DNA from: Pelobates cultripes
Lineage: Eukaryota > Chordata > Amphibia > Anura > Pelobatidae
Assembly: GCA_933207985.1 (NCBI GenBank)
Contig: OW240916.1
Span: 83,900,997 to 83,964,996 of the forward strand
Direction of reading: 5' to 3'
Length of the DNA: 64,000 nucleotides
Below the pieces are notes generated by a model, which made no database searches, was not told where the DNA came from, and saw only the letters and a list, made by a program, of their open reading frames with translations. Positions 11,928-24,440 of the stretch are shown piece after piece. The translations under genes and the position numbers were made by a program. How positions within the stretch are numbered: the stretch's first letter is position 1; each line of letters starts with the position of its first letter.

Positions 11928-13690
11928 TCAACACTTGTCTGGGATATGACGCAATTTGATACAAAAATTTGTAGTGGGGATTATTGCCTAAACTGTTTGT
12001 GGAGACACCTACTCCCCCCCCTTTTTTTTTTTTGTTCCCCCCCTATCACTCTGCAACCAGGAAAGCAAAGGGAGAAAGCAGACTGCAACTCACCGCCGCC
12101 AAGACACCACCAAGAACGGTAGCCCACCCACATCTCACCGTCCCAAAGGCCTAGAACCACCTTGCTTCACCGGCTAACTGGGCCTACATCTATTGCCCCC
12201 CGAGTCCATGACTTGCTCAACACCACCAAGAACACTGCTAACTCAACAGAGACAACCCCAAAGGACTCACCAGTGCACCAATACCTTGGCCAGCTCCACA
12301 CAAGACTCCTTTGCCCCACAATGCGGGACATAGACCCACACCCGCCAAGCTCCCAACACCCTATAGAGACGACCACTGGCATGATGCCTTGAACTGACAC
12401 CCTGGCATCACCCTGGACTGCTGGCCATGGCTTCCACCACTGTAGAACGAATCGCAAGTGCAAGTATACCTTGCGGGCTCGCTTACACACCTAAACACTA
12501 ACACTCACCCACACACACTCATACACACACACATCCGCTACACCAGGAAGGGAACCCCCCCGAATACCCCCAAGATGCACCCAGACACCCTCACTATCTA
12601 ATCAAACCGCAGACATACACACAGACCATACCTGCAACACAGGCAACCAGGTATCAAACGCACCTCTGAGGCGTCCAACAGAGACACACCTCAGGCACCA
12701 CGAACACAATAGAAGGGGGGAACACATCACTCACCAACCACTACATACCGTAAGATGAATGCTCCGTGTTCCTCAAGCAGACTCATAACTGTGAACATCC
12801 GAATTACTGTTGAGAGCGACTCTGCCTCGCCCCCTGTTAACAACCGAGGGGTTCCCACCGGGCGACGGAGACACCTGCGCTCACTGGTTCCAACAAAGTG
12901 TATTGTGTGTATTTTTTTTTTCTCTCTCTTCCCTGAACCCCTTCCCCCCTCCCCCCCTTACTTTTTGCCCTCCTCCTCCTACCCTGTTATATAAAAGGTG
13001 TGGGGTGACGGCGCACCACGGGGTGCAAACCTCATTCTATTCCATGAGGGGCCCCCTGTGCTGCGCGAACACACTCAAACCATCTCTAAATGTTCATAAA
13101 AGTTTCTGATGTTCTCCCTGATACTAGAATATAATTTGTGTAACCATGTTTTGATATGCTGTTATTATGTTGTTCTCACGAATACTGTTCTTATATCCGT
13201 ATGCACGCTCCCGACACAATAGCGCAACGATAACAAGATAGCGCCCAGGGGCGACCATCACGACCACTCACATTGTTGTTAACTGACCCGCTAGAACGGT
13301 ACTACCCCTCTGGATGCCAGACACCACCACTATTAGGCAGCAGGAGACGGATGCTGACAGAAAGTGATACGTCACTAGACGACACCCCAAAGTAGGTGAC
13401 CTACCTAACCACCGACGCCACCTGCCCCACGGGTTCACTGCCAAGAGACTGTGAGGTGACTACGAGGACCTTGGTCCCTGGACACACACCTACCAGTGGC
13501 ACATTACCCCTTACAACAGTCGCCTCTGCGACTCGACACAACCGCCACACACCACACTGCTTGAACTACCCCCTCAAACCCATCCAACCTCCCCTTCCAT
13601 CTCCCCCTTCTCCTCCCCTACTCCACACCCCGCCACCCGGATACGATGGGCCCACCGCCTCTCGCCCCCCACGCCCCCGGGCACGCGGAG

Positions 13691-16600
13691 ATAGGAATTA
13701 ACCTCTACACAATCAACGCGAAGGGCCTGAACTCCCCACAAAAACGAGCAAGAGCGCTGCGAGAAATTCGAGCACTTAAGATATCAATAGCTTTCTTCCA
13801 AGAAACACACTTTCTAGCAACAAAAGCCCCCAAATTCTCAGACAAATACTTCCCAACCGGCTACTACACGCATAACCCCTCCACCAAATCCAAGGGAGTG
13901 GCTATATTATTCTCGGCAGACACCCAGTTCTGCCTGGAAGCAGAAGAGAAAGACCGAGACGGCAGATACCTTTTTCTCAAAGGACACATAGGGGACGCTC
14001 AAATCACACTCGCGAACCTCTACCTCCCAAACAAAGGCCAAAAATCATTGCTAGCCTCAGCCCTGAGAAAATTGGAGGCGTTCAGTGCAGGAACCGTAAT
14101 AATAGGAGGGGACCTCAACGCCCCTCTAGACCCCAAGATGGACACATCTAAAGGGAGCTCCACGATCCCGGACCACGTCCTCAGAGGACTGCGGACCCTT
14201 TTGACAACTCACCAATTTGTAGACTGCTGGCGAATCCTACACCATACAGAGAAAGACTACACCTATTATTCAGCGCCACATAAATCCTACTCGAGGATTG
14301 ACTACTTCTTCATCTAACACAGGGATCTAGACACACTGTGCTCAGCTCACATCGCCCCCATGACCTGGTCGGACCACGCACCAGTAACACTCACCATCGA
14401 CAATCCTAGAACCTTCCGATCCCAATGGACGTGGAAACTTAATGAATCACTCTTAGAGGACCCACTGATCCAAACAGAAATTAGGATCACACTAGACCAC
14501 TTCTTCCTCACCAATCAAACAACAGAAAGCGCACCAACGACCGTCTGGGAAGCACACAAATGCACTATCCGAGGGATCCTCATCAAACACGGCACTCGCC
14601 TGAAAAAACAATGCACACAGGAAATAGCACGCCTTGCTGCCCAACTGGCGCGTCTAGAAACGCTTCACAAACAAGACCTCCGAGACGAAACCTACAAACA
14701 ACTCCTAGAGACCAGAGCGAAACTCAACTCCTGCCTCACGTCCAAAATACGATTCCAGTTCCAACTCACACAAAAAACGTTCTATGAATACGGAAACAAA
14801 AGTGGTAAACTGCTCGCTAGGGCGCTGAGAGCCCGGAGACAGAAAACCCATGTTCAAAAGATCTCCCTGGCAGGAAACACACTGCGGACCCCGAAGGCTG
14901 TAGCAGAGGGCTTCAGACAATACTACTCCTCCCTATACTGCCTACCTCCCAACACCACACGCACACACGAAGGAGAAGAGGCTCACACAGCACGGCAAAA
15001 AACATATATCGAACAGAATATCACTACAACGCTGACACCCCAAGATATAGCTACACTAGAAGAAGATATCACTGAAGCGGAGATACGCCTAGCCATCAAA
15101 CTGGCCAAACTGGGGAAAAGCCCCGGACCAGATGGATACACGGCAAAGTACTACAAAATGTTCGCAGACAACCTTGTCCCACACCTACTTACACTATTCA
15201 ACTCAATACATAACGGAGACCCCTTAGACCCCAACATGCTCCTAGCACACGTCGTGGTAATCCCGAAAGAAGGAAAAGACCCCTCCTCATGTACCAGTTA
15301 CAGGCCGATCTCCCTGTTGAACGCCGACCTCAAACTGTTTGCCAAAATACTGTCCCTGCGCCTCCAGCCCCAGCCTTATCCACCCTGATCAGGTGGGCTT
15401 TGTGGAGGGCCGGGAGGCCAGGGACAACACTATCAAGACACTCAATCTTCTCCACGCGGCCCGAGAAGGACACTCCCCCGCCCTGATAGTCTCGACCGAC
15501 GCGGAGAAGGCGTTCGACAGGGTCGACTGGTCTTTCCTGAGGTCCACCCTGGAACACCTGGGACTGGGACCCCACATGATGGCACGCATTTGGGCCCTAT
15601 ACACCGCTCCAGCAGCCCGGGTGCAGGTTAACGGGATTCTCTCCGACCCATTTGAGATCAGAAACGGCACTAGACAAGGGTGTCCCCGATTGCCCCTACT
15701 CTTTGCCATCAGCCTAGAACCATTCCTCAATGCAGTTCGAGCCCAACCCCGCATAACTGGAATCGAGGGTAGCTGGGGAGCCACCAAGGTCTCTGCATAC
15801 GCGGACGACCTCCTCTTCACAATCACCAACCCGGCAACCTCACTTAGGGAGCTCACGCACCAATTTGACCTATACGGCACCCTCTCCAACTTGAAAATTA
15901 ACTTTACGAAATCTGAAATTCTCAACATAAACTGCCCCCTAGCACTGACAACTACACTGCAAACAGAGTTCCCTTTTCACTGGTGCAAAGAAAGGATTAA
16001 ATACTTAGGGATCTGGCTGTCGGCTGATGTGTCGGACACCTACCGCATCAACTTCCCACCCCTCATCGACCGCATACAGAAGGACCTCGACTCGTGGCAA
16101 CTCCCGCACATAACATGGCTGGGTAGGATCAGTGTCCTCAAAATGAATATCCTCCCCCGAATCTTGTATCTCCTACAAACCCTACCAATCCACATTCCCA
16201 AAACCTTCCTAACACAAACCCGTAAAACACTGATGGCCTACGTCTGGGCCCGCAAAACGCCGAGGCTGAATTTCGCCACCCTCACCAGACCCAAACTACA
16301 GGGAGGCCTGGGACTACCCGATATCACAAAATATAGACATGCTAGTAACCTCCAGCGAGTTATAGAATGGACACAAGACCCGAAAGACAAGCTATGGATC
16401 CCCATAGAGGCCAGCTTCTCACGGATACCCCTGACACTTCTACCCTGGCTGCCGAAATCCATGGCCGGGGAACTGCCAAGGAACCACCCAACCCTAAACG
16501 CTACAATGGCAGTTTGGAGGAGACTGGCGACTCACACAGACGTAGCCCCGGAGCTCTCACCATTATGCCCCATATCTCACAACCCGAAATTTGCCCCTGC

Positions 16601-17650
16601 ATCGGACCCCCACTACACGGCTGCCCTGGGCCTGCCGACCCCCTGCAGAGTGAAGGACGTCTATGACCAAGGCACAATCACGCCCCTGACCACTCTGGTC
16701 CCGAATACCCCACACAATATGCTCCTACGCTTTAGATACCGACCCTAAATTCGGCAACGCGAACACTCTCCGTATTCGAGACCATATGCATGAACCCCCC
16801 CACACACACACGCAATATCACTATTATATCGCATGCAAACCACCACCACCACTAACGCACCCCTCCCTTACTTCACAAAATACTGGGAAAGGGATCTAGG
16901 TCACTCAATTTCAACGGAACAATGGACAACGGTGTTCACACTCACACATAAAGCCTCCATCTCCACCAAATTCCAAGAAACAGGATATAAAATGCTCTCC
17001 CACTGGTACATGATGACCAGGAATGCTGGAGATGCGGGAGAGAACTGGGATCCCTCTTCCACATATGGTGGTCCTGCCCCCTTATCCAGCCCTTTTGGGC
17101 AGAGATCCACAAGATACTCACAACCATAACAGAAGCAAACCTGCCCCTCTCACCAGACACATACCTGCTCCAACTTACACAGACCCCCATCAACAGATTT
17201 AAAAAAACAGCACTCCCACACCTAATAAATGCAGCCTGCAGCCTCATCCCGAGACACGGGAAACAACACATGGCCCCGACTATCAGAGAATGGATAACGA
17301 GAGTGGAAGACATCAGACGCATCGAGGAACTCATCCACTCCGCAACGGGACGCATACAACGTTACCATGATGCATGGTACCACTGGCTCCAATGGCTCGC
17401 CTCCACCGCACCAATTACGGGGACCACACAACACCTGACAGCAGAGGCAGATGGGACGGTCCTGACGGAACCGACGGACGACAATACGGAAGCTGAACCA
17501 CCGACCCAACCAAACCAAGACGACCACTCAGAGCCGGAGATGCCCCTTGCCCCGGAGGCGGGGGGGGTTGAGGTGGGGACCCGGGACCTGACACCCCACC
17601 CCCTACCCTCCCGCACCTTACCCTCACCCGCAATGCCCTCACCCCATTAA
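13691..17650 (+). pseudogene. LINE ORF2: endonuclease and reverse transcriptase
   Basis: ORF2 nicks target DNA and copies the LINE RNA into it. The apurinic-type endonuclease spans 13,691-14,420, with QETHF, GGDLNAP, SRIDYFF and SDHAPVT. A single TAA at 14,315-14,317 interrupts it in frame. The reverse transcriptase follows, with GKSPGPDGYTAKYY and SYRPISLLN. A one-base frameshift lies near 15,370, then come DQVGFVEG, DAEKAFDRVDW, TRQGCPRLPLLFA, the catalytic YADDLLFT (about 15,799) and KYLGIWLS. After a TAA at 16,746-16,748 and further damage, a shifted frame from 17,020 gives the knuckle CWRCGRELGS and a C-terminal domain ending at 17,650. Four or five lesions make it non-functional. Confidence 0.92.
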
Positions 17651-18592
17651 CCTACATTCCCATCCCACCCGCCCCCCACAACACACGTTAAAATACATGA
17701 CCAACTGCCGACAAGCTGCCTTGAGAATGCCACCTACACTCGCAGAAACGCCACCTCCCTTACAGGACAGACTATACACCACAGCACCCACAAAAGACCC
17801 ACCATGACCAACACATATCGGACAAGGGATGAACCAACCCGACAAGATTGCCCAAACGCCCAATACCCAAGTGCACTACACCACGATACCAGAACCCACC
17901 CAACCACAACCCGGAACAGCACCCGCTCGACCAATACACCCCCGACGCTAATAGGATCCCCAAACAGACACAGAAGGACACCAAACACAGAAGGGACACC
18001 CCAACAAGACTACACCCCGACGCATGACACACGCACAACCACCGCCTACACACATCAAAGAACAGCGACTAGCGCAAAGGGGATACCCACAACAAACGCG
18101 CACACAGGACAAAAACTACCTGACGGACCCTCGACCCCCAAACGCCCCACTACTCGACAACCACTCCCTACCCCCCACCCAACGAATCAGTAGAGACGCT
18201 CTCAGGAAGCAGGGCTAGACAAGGTCACAGCAGGAGCACTAAAGTTTCTGCCTTATCGCAGTTTATCTGCTTCCCAACACAAACATACCAATTAATAAAA
18301 TGACTGAATCTGAGTGTTCTCTATAGCTTTCATGTCTAAAACTTGTGAGCGTGGCGAAAATATTCTCTTTCTATTTTTCTAAGACTAGTTCCTTCTTGAA
18401 AACTGTCAATGCTGAAAGATGTTGCAATGTAGGAATGGAATCAGATGCTCGCTATTGCTTTGTAAAATTGCTCTCTTCACATAAATACTAACGATACCTT
18501 TATACCAAATGAACAATAACTGACATGTAGACTATTTTTGCCACCTTCTGTATTGATGCATATAACTTTGTATTGCCAATCGTTATGATGTC

Positions 18593-18598
18593 AATAAA
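18593..18598 (+). promoter_or_regulatory. LINE polyadenylation signal
   Basis: AATAAA lies about 14 bp upstream of the poly(A) tail of the LINE, in the expected position. Confidence 0.75.
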
Positions 18599-19100
18599 AG
18601 CAAATTGAATCAAAAAAAAAAAAAACTGTTTGTGGATGCTATAGTTAAAGACATAAAGTCGGGTTAAGAGAGCACACTTTTATCTGGGGGCCGCAGCAAG
18701 GCGTTTCCAACACTTGTCTTGGATCAGTAGCAAGTTGAAACAAAATTAAAAGTGGGGGATTATTGTCTAAACTGTGTGTGATAGCTATAGCTAATGACAA
18801 TAAATGCCCACTAATTAGTAGAAAACTAAAGAAGTCTCAGTAAGTTGAGCTGAATAAAACTGGTGAGAGTCATCACCCAGAGTATCTAGGTGTCGCAGCA
18901 AGGTGTTTCCAACACTTGTCTGGGATTAGAAGCAAGTTGAAAGAAAATGCATGTGAGGATTATTGTCTAAACTGTGCATGATAGCTTGTAGCTGAAGACA
19001 ATAAATGCCCACTAATTAATAAATCAAATAGAATAAAATCAACACTTTTCTGAGACTTGCATAAAATACCCCACATGTCTGAGGGGACTATTGTCTAAAC

Positions 19101-19902
19101 CAGGGCTAGGCAACCTTTTAGCAGCACTGTGCCGAAATAAGATTGTGATGTCCCGTAGTGTGCCGGTCCTATTTTAAAAAATTGAGGTGTGTATGTTGCC
19201 GTATTCCGCTTGTGTTATTTATACTGCATTTGTTTTGTATCATTGTATTTGTGTGTATCCGAACTATTATATTGTATATGTCCATGAGTAGTTTGTGGTG
19301 TTGTGTATGATAGCTATGAATGTGGGCTGTGTATGGGGGCTGCTTATGGAATTGTGTGTGTGGATGGATATGTCACATTGTGTATTTGATAGTGTGTGTA
19401 TGTGTGGGGGCTGTTTGGGGTATTGCATGTGCAAGGCTGCATGTGAGGTTGTGTGTATGTACTTGGATTGTTAATGGTTTTATGTTTGTGCGGATTGTGT
19501 GTATGTTTGTGTGTGGGCTGTTGGTATTATTTGTATGAGGGGAGGGTTATTCTACATTTCTGTGTATATCTAGCAGTGTGGGTGGCTTCCCTGGGTTCCA
19601 GTGGGAACCAGGCTGGCCAGGTACAGGTCAAGGACAGGAGCTGCTATAGCCGCTGCAGGCTGCCCTACTACAGTGTGGAATCCCATTCACAAGTGCTGGG
19701 AGGAAATAATCTGAGATCACTTCCTCAATGTGCTGCAAGGCATAAATTGAGGATTCACCACCTTTTCGTATTAGTAGATATCTGAAGTTACACTGGGAAT
19801 CCTTATAAGCCAGAGCCTGTTTAGCTCTAGCAGCCTTGAGTGCCGTGCAAAGACACCTCGAGTGCAGTGCATGGCACACGTCCCATAGGTTGCCTACCAT
19901 TG
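19101..19902. mobile_element. hAT-like non-autonomous element with GT-rich core
   Basis: The ends are CAGGGCTAGGCAACCTTTT and GGTTGCCTACCATTG (imperfect terminal inverted repeats). A perfect 8-bp duplication GTCTAAAC flanks it (19,093-19,100 and 19,903-19,910). The insertion splits a repeat unit of the surrounding composite. The section 19,190-19,560 is a loose TGTGTATG / TGTGTGGGGG array. No transposase is present. Confidence 0.88.
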
Positions 19903-20344
19903 GTCTAAACTGTGCGTGATAGCTTGTAGCTGAAGACAATAAATGCCCACTAATTAATACAACAAGAATCAAGTCTCAGTAAAGTGAGCTAGGGTCAATG
20001 AGGGATACTGATCTACAATCCTTGTCTTATAAGGAATCTCTGCAAGGAGAGGAAGAGAGGTGGTTTCTCTTGTGGCTTAATAGGTGATGATATGGTAAAA
20101 ATAGTCACCAATAATGCTGTATGAAGCAGAAGAAATACCTTGGATCTCTACAGGGGAAAGTAAAAACCCTAAGATAAGGTGCCCTAACAATCTGTGCCTT
20201 CGAGAGCACCCCTTAAAAGTAATGCCTAATATTCCCACTGCAATAGGATGAAACCTCCCTCCAACATCCTGAGAATTATAGCTAGAATAGAGACCCTGAC
20301 TCACTAATTAATTAAACCGCTCATGATAGGTAGTTTATGCAAGT

Positions 20345-21264
20345 CTCAGTCTTTATGCAAGTCTCAGACAAGTGTTGATTTTATTCTATTTGATTGATTT
20401 ATTTTTTGTTTTACACACTAGTGTTTTTGGGTGTTGACTCTCACCAGTTTTTACATATTAGAAATGTATCATTAAAAGTTACGTTTTAATATTCACGCAT
20501 TAAGGTTGCACGTTAAGTTCTCTACTTTACCCTTACTGTTTCCTGCAACTAGTAGGGCAAGCATGTCAAACTCGCGGGCCGCATGCAGCCCACAATGGAC
20601 ATCTTTGCGGCTCAGCGAGCCGCGAGTGCATGCTTAGTGTTAAAGCAGAGTAGGCAGCTGCTTTCTCCACATTGAAGGTGCCTACTCTGCTAAAATTTAC
20701 ACGGCCGGGAGGAGAGGTCGCTAGAGGAGCTCATTGTTCCTGCTCCTCACTGCTCCCTTGCGCACGCCATCTGTAGTGATGCCGGGCACCGGAATATGAC
20801 GTCATATTCCGGCACCCGGCATTACTAAACTGTGCATGAGGGAGCAGTGAGGAGATCTCCAGATAGAAGATCCCCATCTTCACAGGTGCTCCACCTTCAC
20901 AGGTTTTCAAGAAGTAGCAGGAGGATCCGCTTTGGCAAAGAATGCAGACAACGCCATTTGTAGAATACCAGAGGCCGGACTCCAGAGTAGAATACTGGCA
21001 GCAGCAAGGTGAGTGGAGTCTGCTTGTTGGGTAGAGGGGGGTGCTGTGATTTAGTACAGGGGGGTGCTGTTTTTCTTTTTTATACTGTACTTTTGAAAAT
21101 AAACCTACGTTTTTATGAAAATGTAAGTTTTGGGTTTTTTTTGCGGTCCACATAAACTTAAACATTGTTTATTTGGCCCATGCTAGACTTTGAGTTTGAC
21201 ATGCTTGTAGTAGGATAGGATACTCTACCAATATCCTCTCTCTCTGGTTTCCCTCACACTTTTG
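20345..21264 (-). repeat. right inverted repeat of composite, interrupted
   Basis: The inverted partner of 10,732-10,992. It is continuous from about 20,345 to 20,557, interrupted by a hAT element, and resumes at 21,208 until CACACTTTTG at 21,264. The unit TGCAAGTCTCAG is locally duplicated near 20,338-20,365. Confidence 0.85.
20558..21207. mobile_element. hAT-like non-autonomous element
   Basis: Its 16-bp terminal inverted repeats are CAAGCATGTCAAACTC and GAGTTTGACATGCTTG, an exact pair. The flanks TAGTAGGG and TAGTAGGA form an 8-bp duplication with one mismatch. The core includes a long palindrome centred on GGAATATGACGTCATATTCC (20,791-20,810). The element interrupts the right arm of the composite. 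Confidence 0.88.
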
Positions 21265-21277
21265 TTACTAGCAAATG

Positions 21278-21639
21278 TAGATCGGGGTTGGGACCTTCAT
21301 CCTTTTCTTTGGACACATATTTATTCATGCCATATTGTTAGCAATGGGAGGATGTTTCAAAATTGTAACAGACAGCAGGACATAATAGGAGAAAGAATAA
21401 AGTATTCTTGCTTGACCAAATGAAACCAATAAACTAACAAGAATTCTTTGTACCGTAGTTTTCAACGTATGAATTTACAACAAGATTAAATATGACAGGA
21501 CAATTTTACTATAGTTGGTTAGGTTTGGCAAAGATACACAGTTACAAATAGGCTAGTTTTAACATAGAGGTATAAATGGCTCCATAGAAAGGATGGATGT
21601 TTACAAAGGGGCCACTAATCAGGAACATAAAATGTCAAC
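21278..21639. other. non-coding DNA
   Basis: No feature seen between the composite and the next AT-rich repeat. Confidence 0.4.
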
Positions 21640-21870
21640 CCAAATAGCATTACTTTGCCCTGGACAATTAAAGGTCTTCGATTTACTAATAAGCTTTCCA
21701 AATGATTCAATACTGTTAAAAAATCTTTCCAAATGACTTCTCTACAAAAAATGCTACAGACTTTAATTGTGACTTCTGTAGATAAACCATTTGGAAAGTT
21801 TTTTTGTTTTTTTTTACCAGTATTGAATAATTTGGAAAGCTTATTAAAATAGGCCATGACTGTGTTGTTA
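21640..21870. repeat. AT-rich foldback MITE
   Basis: TAATAAGCTTTCCAAATGATT and AATAATTTGGAAAGCTTATTA form inverted ends, with further internal copies of CTTTCCAAATGA. The motif family is shared with 5,535-7,260 and 23,770-23,945. Confidence 0.6.
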
Positions 21871-23765
21871 ATCTAATATTGACTAAGAGCTCCATTTGAG
21901 TTATTGTATTATGTCATCAATTTATTGCATCAGTATATAAACTTTAAAAAATTCAGCATGAAAAGACTGATAGTGTTGACTCAAAAGTTCCAAGTCCCAC
22001 TTATAACAAAGTCAAGTTTAATGAGACAGTCACACACCTAAAGTCCTTCAGCACTTAATGCCAAACTGTACTCCTGCTTGCCAAGCTGACTGCCTCAGTG
22101 CACTAGAGTCCAAAGACTGTGCAGCCACAGTGCAGAAGCAACATTCTAAGTAAGTAAGTTTTCATTTATATTGGGGTTTGCAAGGCTTCTCAGTGAGATG
22201 CCTGTGATTGGACACAAAAAAACAGGGTGCAAGAGAATAGTGAGAATGGACAACAGCTCAAGTAGCTTGCTCTTCAGTGGGTCCCCACTTAGATCTCAAG
22301 CTAGCTTGGGCTCATCTTGTGCCATTACAAAAAGAACCTAACCATTTGCATATCCGACTGATCCCAACCATATGAGTGGTCCAGATCCAAAATGGAGGCT
22401 GGCTTTCTCTGCACAAGAGATGCATCAACTCCAGTCAATTGTTTTGGCCTTGTTAGGCCTTGACAGTGAGGTAGAGTCAATATTCTACTAGGAACCTGGA
22501 GCAAGGTGTCTACGTCTGGATTAACCATTAAACTTATGGAGAGCAAAAAAATAGGGTGCAAGAGAATACGGAGAATGTATTTGGACACTGTCCAGCACTG
22601 ATTGAGGCATCCATGCTAGGCAGAAAGGGGACTGCTTGCAATAACTGCACATTAGTGTATCTGCAGCCGCTGGTTTCCAATTAAGAAAATAGGCACAAAT
22701 AATAGCATGCATGTTGTCTTTGTGAGTTTATCTACTAAACAGTGAATCACCTGTGATTCTTTTAAATGGAGAGCTACTTTAATACCTCACTCTTTCCATC
22801 ATTTACAAGGTTATTACAACATAGCTACAGTATGTGAGCACAATTACATAACAATATCCTCATATCAAAATAGAGAAAGGAATGTCACCCAATGGAAGAT
22901 AGTTACTCAGTAAACCAGGAGTCGCAGAGAATTGTCAAGGCAATTTCAAATAGAACGATTTCAGCCTATTATTTGCAAAAAAACATTGCAGCTGTCCTCA
23001 ATTCCTGCCTTAATAAATACATTCCAAAGTGTAAATTCTAGAAGATTACACATCTTCATACAAAAATACATACCACCTTTTATAGCTCTGTTTCCTTGAA
23101 TACAAAATTCACAAAAAAAAAAACACACCAGAATCCATTTTTATTATGTGCCAAATATTATAATAGGCACACTAAAAAAACAATAATTCAGTAATGACTC
23201 ATGAGTATGAGTATATGACTTTATAGACAAAATTCCAAATAATACTTACTGTACGATATGCAAGGTCAGCGAGCACATAACATATAATTAGAAATTCTCA
23301 TATCCTTCTGATAATATCTGCCATTGTAATGTATTTTTTTCTGCATTTGTTTTAGTGCTGGATCATTGGCTATTTACCCCAACATTCCAGTGCTAATTTT
23401 CATAGAGATTCATAGATGGGTCCTTCTAATGATGAACTGTGTGTCACTAATGATGTACATCAGCCAAAAAAAGGGCTTACTGTCAGCCCTGCTTGTGAGT
23501 GAAATATGGCTGCCCATGCTCGATTACTGCTGCATGAACGGTCACACTGACACTTTTTCATGGATTTTTTCTAGTGTATATCAGAAATGGGACCAAAAAT
23601 AAATAAACTCATCAACAACACAAGGGTCCGAAATCAAGACTGCCCAAATGATCCAGCACATTTGGGAGATAGGTATTTGTTATCTGAGAGAGTTACATCA
23701 TGATTTTCATCCACAGAACAAAATATTGTAATAATGGGTTTTTAATAAAAGGAAACTTGAATTTT
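21871..23765. other. non-coding DNA, no homer3 exon seen
   Basis: This stretch lies downstream of the last homer3 exon found, where the gene's final exon or 3' UTR could be. I saw no sequence coding for the expected Homer C-terminal leucine-zipper end. CACAAAAAAACAGGGTGCAAGAGAATA-like motifs at 22,214 and 22,545 form a short direct repeat. Confidence 0.4.
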
Positions 23766-23769
23766 CTAT

Positions 23770-23945
23770 ATTGGCCTCGGTGTAATATTTTTGGATAATC
23801 TTTTCAAATGATTTCATATTTTTTTGTAAAAACTTTTTAAATGTTTTTTTTCCCCACACAATATAAATATTTTTAAAAAACATTTTAAAAGTGTATCCCA
23901 AGTATTAAATTTTAAAAGATTATCCAAAAATATTACATCGAGGAT
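23770..23945. repeat. AT-rich palindromic MITE
   Basis: The ends CGGTGTAATATTTTTGGATA and TATCCAAAAATATTACATCG are nearly perfect inverted repeats, and inner AAAAACTTTTTAAATG sequences continue the symmetry. It belongs to the same AT-rich family as 5,535-7,260. Confidence 0.75.
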
Positions 23946-23971
23946 GTAAACAGAGAGAGGATATGATGGCA

Positions 23972-24440
23972 TTAAAGGGACACTCCAGTACCAGGAAAAC
24001 AATCCGTTTTCCTGGCACTGCAGGTCCCCTCTCCCTCCCACCTCCCATCCCCGGTTGCTGAAGGGGGGATCCCGACCGCCGGCTGAGGAGACCTAATGCG
24101 CATGCGCGGCAATGCCATGCATGCGCATTAGACCTCTCCATAGGAAAGCATTGAAAATGCTTTTCAATGCTATCTTATGAGGATTTTAGCGACGCTGGAG
24201 GTCCTCACACAGCGTGAGGACGTCCAGCGACGCTATAGCACAGAAAACCTGTGCTATGGACCAGGAAGTGCCCTCTAGTGGCTGTCTAGTAGACAGCCAC
24301 TAAGGGAGGACGTAACCCTGCAAGGAAATTATGGCAGTTTATGAAAACTGCAATAATTACAGTTGCAGGGTTAAGGGTAGTGGAAGTTGGCACCCAGAAC
24401 ACTCCAAGTTGACACCCAGACCACTTCTTTATACTTGTAG
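23972..24440. repeat. dispersed repeat (GGGACACTCCAGTACC...)
   Basis: It starts with AAAGGGACACTCCAGTACCA and contains inner foldbacks (TGCGCATGCGCG; CAGCGACGCTATAGCACAG; AGTGGCTGTCTAGTAGACAG). A diverged copy of the central part (CATAGGAAAGCATTGA ... GACGCTGGAGGTCCTCA) is at 56,310-56,400. The right border is unclear. Confidence 0.55.

Larger units (their letters stand above)
12004..18622 (+). mobile_element. Tx1/L1-like LINE, near full length
   Basis: The element is flanked by a 13-bp target duplication AACTGTTTGTGGA (11,991-12,003 and 18,623-18,635). It ends in a poly(A) run after an AATAAA signal, which is typical of target-primed reverse transcription. Its length of 6.6 kb fits a full-length L1-type LINE. 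The first 1.7 kb is C-rich and holds no ORF1 that I can recognise. ORF2 (13,691-17,650) is interrupted by stops and frameshifts. The Tx1 clade assignment rests on overall resemblance and an amphibian setting, and is less sure than L1-type. Confidence 0.88.
11929..20010. repeat. dispersed internal units of the composite
   Basis: Related units are seen at 10,965-11,105, 11,929-12,003 (continuing at 18,623 after the LINE), 18,706-18,900, 18,901-19,030 and 19,035-19,100 (continuing at 19,903 after a hAT element). Each carries ACACTTGTCTGGGAT, a variant of GGATTATTGTCTAAACTGTG and usually AATGCCCACTAATTA. Units are roughly 130-200 bp. They give the composite a tandem-repeat interior. Confidence 0.7.
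10732..21264. mobile_element. 10.5-kb inverted-repeat composite element
   Basis: The first ~250 bp (from CAAAAGTGTGAGGG at 10,732) are repeated in inverted orientation at the right end. The right copy covers 21,264 down to about 20,345 and is interrupted by a hAT element at 20,558-21,207. Inside, related units containing ACACTTGTCTG, ATTGTCTAAACTGT and GACAATAAATGCCCACTAAT recur several times. Later insertions split it: a TTCGG-rich repeat, a LINE and two hAT elements. No transposase of its own is seen. Long inverted repeats with tandem subterminal units suggest a foldback-type element, but an inverted genomic duplication is also possible. Confidence 0.6.

Noticed and set aside
15389..15928. 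Minus-strand ORF of 179 codons
   Set aside because: It is the shadow of the LINE reverse transcriptase frame on the plus strand.
17639..18053. Cys/Val/Trp-rich minus ORFs
   Set aside because: Antisense to the C-rich LINE 3' UTR, with no recognisable domain.
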